Program-made: the position numbers and the translations under genes | Assembly: GCA_005887895.1 (NCBI GenBank) | Contig: VBPC01000124.1 | Coordinates: forward strand, 1-34,295 | Origin: Candidatus Rokuibacteriota bacterium | GTDB taxonomy: Bacteria > Methylomirabilota > Methylomirabilia > Rokubacteriales > CSP1-6 | Reading direction: 5' to 3' | Length of the DNA: 34,295 bases | The notes under the pieces: model-generated | What the model saw: only the letters and a program-made list of their open reading frames with translations | What the model was told of the DNA's origin: nothing | The model's database searches: none | In this document: positions 32,996-34,295 of the stretch, piece by piece | How positions within the stretch are numbered: the first letter of the stretch is position 1 | Layout: each line of letters starts with the position of its first letter

Positions 32996-34295
32996 CGACG
33001 CTGGTCGACCGGCGGGTCGTCTTCGCCTCCGTGTTCCTGGCCGCCTGCCTCGCCGCCTTCCTGCTGGCGCCGCGGCTCGGGCAGAACTTCTTCCCGGACA
33101 CGGACAGCGGGCAGTTCACGCTGCACCTGCGCGCCAAGACCGGCACCCGCATCGAGGAGACGGCCCGGCTGACCGACCTGGTCGAGGCGGCGATCCGGCA
33201 CGAGATCCCGGCCACGGAGATGGAGACGATCCTCGACAACATCGGGCTGCCCTACAGCAGCATCAACTGGATGCACGGCACGTCGGGGGTCATCGGCGCC
33301 TCCGACGCGGACATCCAGGTCTCCCTGAAGCCGACCCATCGGCCCACCGCCGACTACATCCGGGTCCTGCGGCAGAGGCTGCCGGTCGAGTTCCCCGAGC
33401 TGACCTTCTACTTCCTGCCCGCCGACATCGTGACGCAGATCCTCAACTTCGGCCTGCCGGCACCGATCGACATCCAGATCGAAGGCGCGAACGTCGCCGG
33501 CAATCGCCAGGTGGCCGATCGCATGCTCGAGGACCTGCGGCGGGTCCCGGGCCTCGCGGACATCCGCATCCAGCAGCGGTTCGACTCTCCGACCTTCGAT
33601 GTCACGCTCGACCGCACGCGGGCGGGCCAGGCCGGCTTCACGGCGCGGGACCTCGGCAACAGCGTGCTGGTCTCGCTCAGCGGCAGCGCCCAGACGACAC
33701 CGACGTTCTTCCTGAACCGGCAGAACGGCGTGGCCTACAACCTGGCGACCCAGACGCCGCAGTACCGGATCCAGTCGCTCCACGACCTGGAGAACATTCC
33801 GATCAGCGCGCCCACCACGACGCGGCCCGGCATCCTGGCCAACGTGGCCGCCATCCACCGCGGGAGTGAGATGGCCGTGCTCTCCCACTACAACATCCGC
33901 CGGGTCGTCGACATCTACGGCGCCGTGCAGGACCGCGACCTCGGCGCCGTCGGCCGCGACATCACCCGGATCGTGGATGCGCACCGGGCCCAGCTACCCC
34001 GGGGCAGCTTCCTCACGGTGCGCGGGCAGCTGCGGACCATGCGGACGTCCTACATCGGGCTCCTGGCTGGCCTCGCCTTCGCCATCGTGCTCGTCTACCT
34101 GCTGATCGTGGTGAACTTCCAGTCCTGGCTCGATCCCTTCATCATCGTCACCGCGCTGCCGGCCGCGCTGGCCGGGATCGTGCTCATGCTGTTCTTCACG
34201 CAGACCACGCTCAGCGTCCCGGCCCTGATGGGCGCCATCATGTCCGTCGGCGTGGCGACGGCCAACAGCATCCTGGTGGTGTCCTTCGCCAAGGA
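32956..34295 (+). pseudogene. RND efflux pump inner-membrane subunit, C-terminal part (continues past window)
   Basis: Open frame from about 32956 to the last base, without a proper start codon (an internal GTG is at 32989). It begins PFERFRLAYRQVLTTLVDRR, the cytoplasmic end of helix 7, then LGQNFFPDTDSGQF, the second porter repeat (GTRIEETARLTDLVE), FYFLPADIVTQILNFGLPAP, and helices 8-10 (GLLAGLAFAIVLVYLLIVVN). It is the continuation of the 31529 frame, displaced by one frame step. With the junction repaired, the pair would encode a full-length HAE-type pump that ends beyond base 34295. Confidence 0.85.

Overview
This is a 34.3 kb stretch of densely coding, high-G+C DNA (roughly two thirds G+C by eye) from a Gram-negative, respiring heterotroph. 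An RND efflux pump, lipoproteins, a periplasmic dihaem cytochrome, cytochrome bd and numerous ABC-type binding proteins support that. The mix (solute-binding proteins, Rieske oxygenase, DUF1989, FixJ-type receivers, MEDS sensor) recalls soil and groundwater lineages such as Rokubacteriales (Methylomirabilota) or a proteobacterium. That placement is recollection and was not tested. No tRNA, rRNA, CRISPR array, integrase or insertion sequence was seen.

Layout. 1-214: remnant of an adenylate/guanylate cyclase cut by the window edge (-). 292-2659: cydAB, a short-Q-loop cytochrome bd oxidase (-). 2864-5081: small membrane protein, lipoprotein, holin-like membrane protein and class II fructose-bisphosphate aldolase (+). 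5159-8332: Rieske oxygenase, DUF1989 protein, 2-hydroxyacid dehydrogenase and a small unknown, tightly packed (+). 8444-10469: Tat-exported Rossmann oxidoreductase and a membrane transporter. 10511-15896: an orphan family-5 binding protein, a calcineurin-like phosphoesterase, and a carbohydrate/glycerol-phosphate-type importer (binding protein plus two permeases, no ATPase here). 15904-17285 (-): a URO-D-superfamily protein with the Zn ligands of corrinoid methyltransferases, behind a hairpin that can pair with its ribosome-binding site, and a small secreted protein. 17453-22183 (+): lipoprotein, the iron exporter MbfA, a truncated AraC gene, a dihaem cytochrome c peroxidase-like protein, Dps and a secreted protein; together an iron and peroxide defence group.

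22185-29714 (-) is a six-gene sensory block: receiver, membrane PAS kinase, FixJ-type regulator (broken), second receiver, MEDS sensor, large GAF/PAS kinase. It looks like a duplicated kinase/receiver module. Divergent from it lie an AraC regulator and an overlapping ECF sigma factor (+). Near-perfect 6-4-6 inverted repeats (consensus CCCKAC-N4-GTMGGG) precede three of the transcription starts in this block and are the best candidate for an undescribed regulatory circuit. 31018-34295: a secreted small protein (-) and a divergent RND pump (+) running off the window.

A second theme is damage. Four genes (AraC at 19459, PAS domain of the 22185 kinase, FixJ at 26739, RND pump at 31529) each seem to lack an internal block of about 20-35 codons, two with a frameshift, and the cyclase remnant carries a 1-nt frameshift. 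This is either real gene decay or a systematic assembly/sequencing fault. It should be settled before any of these genes is interpreted.
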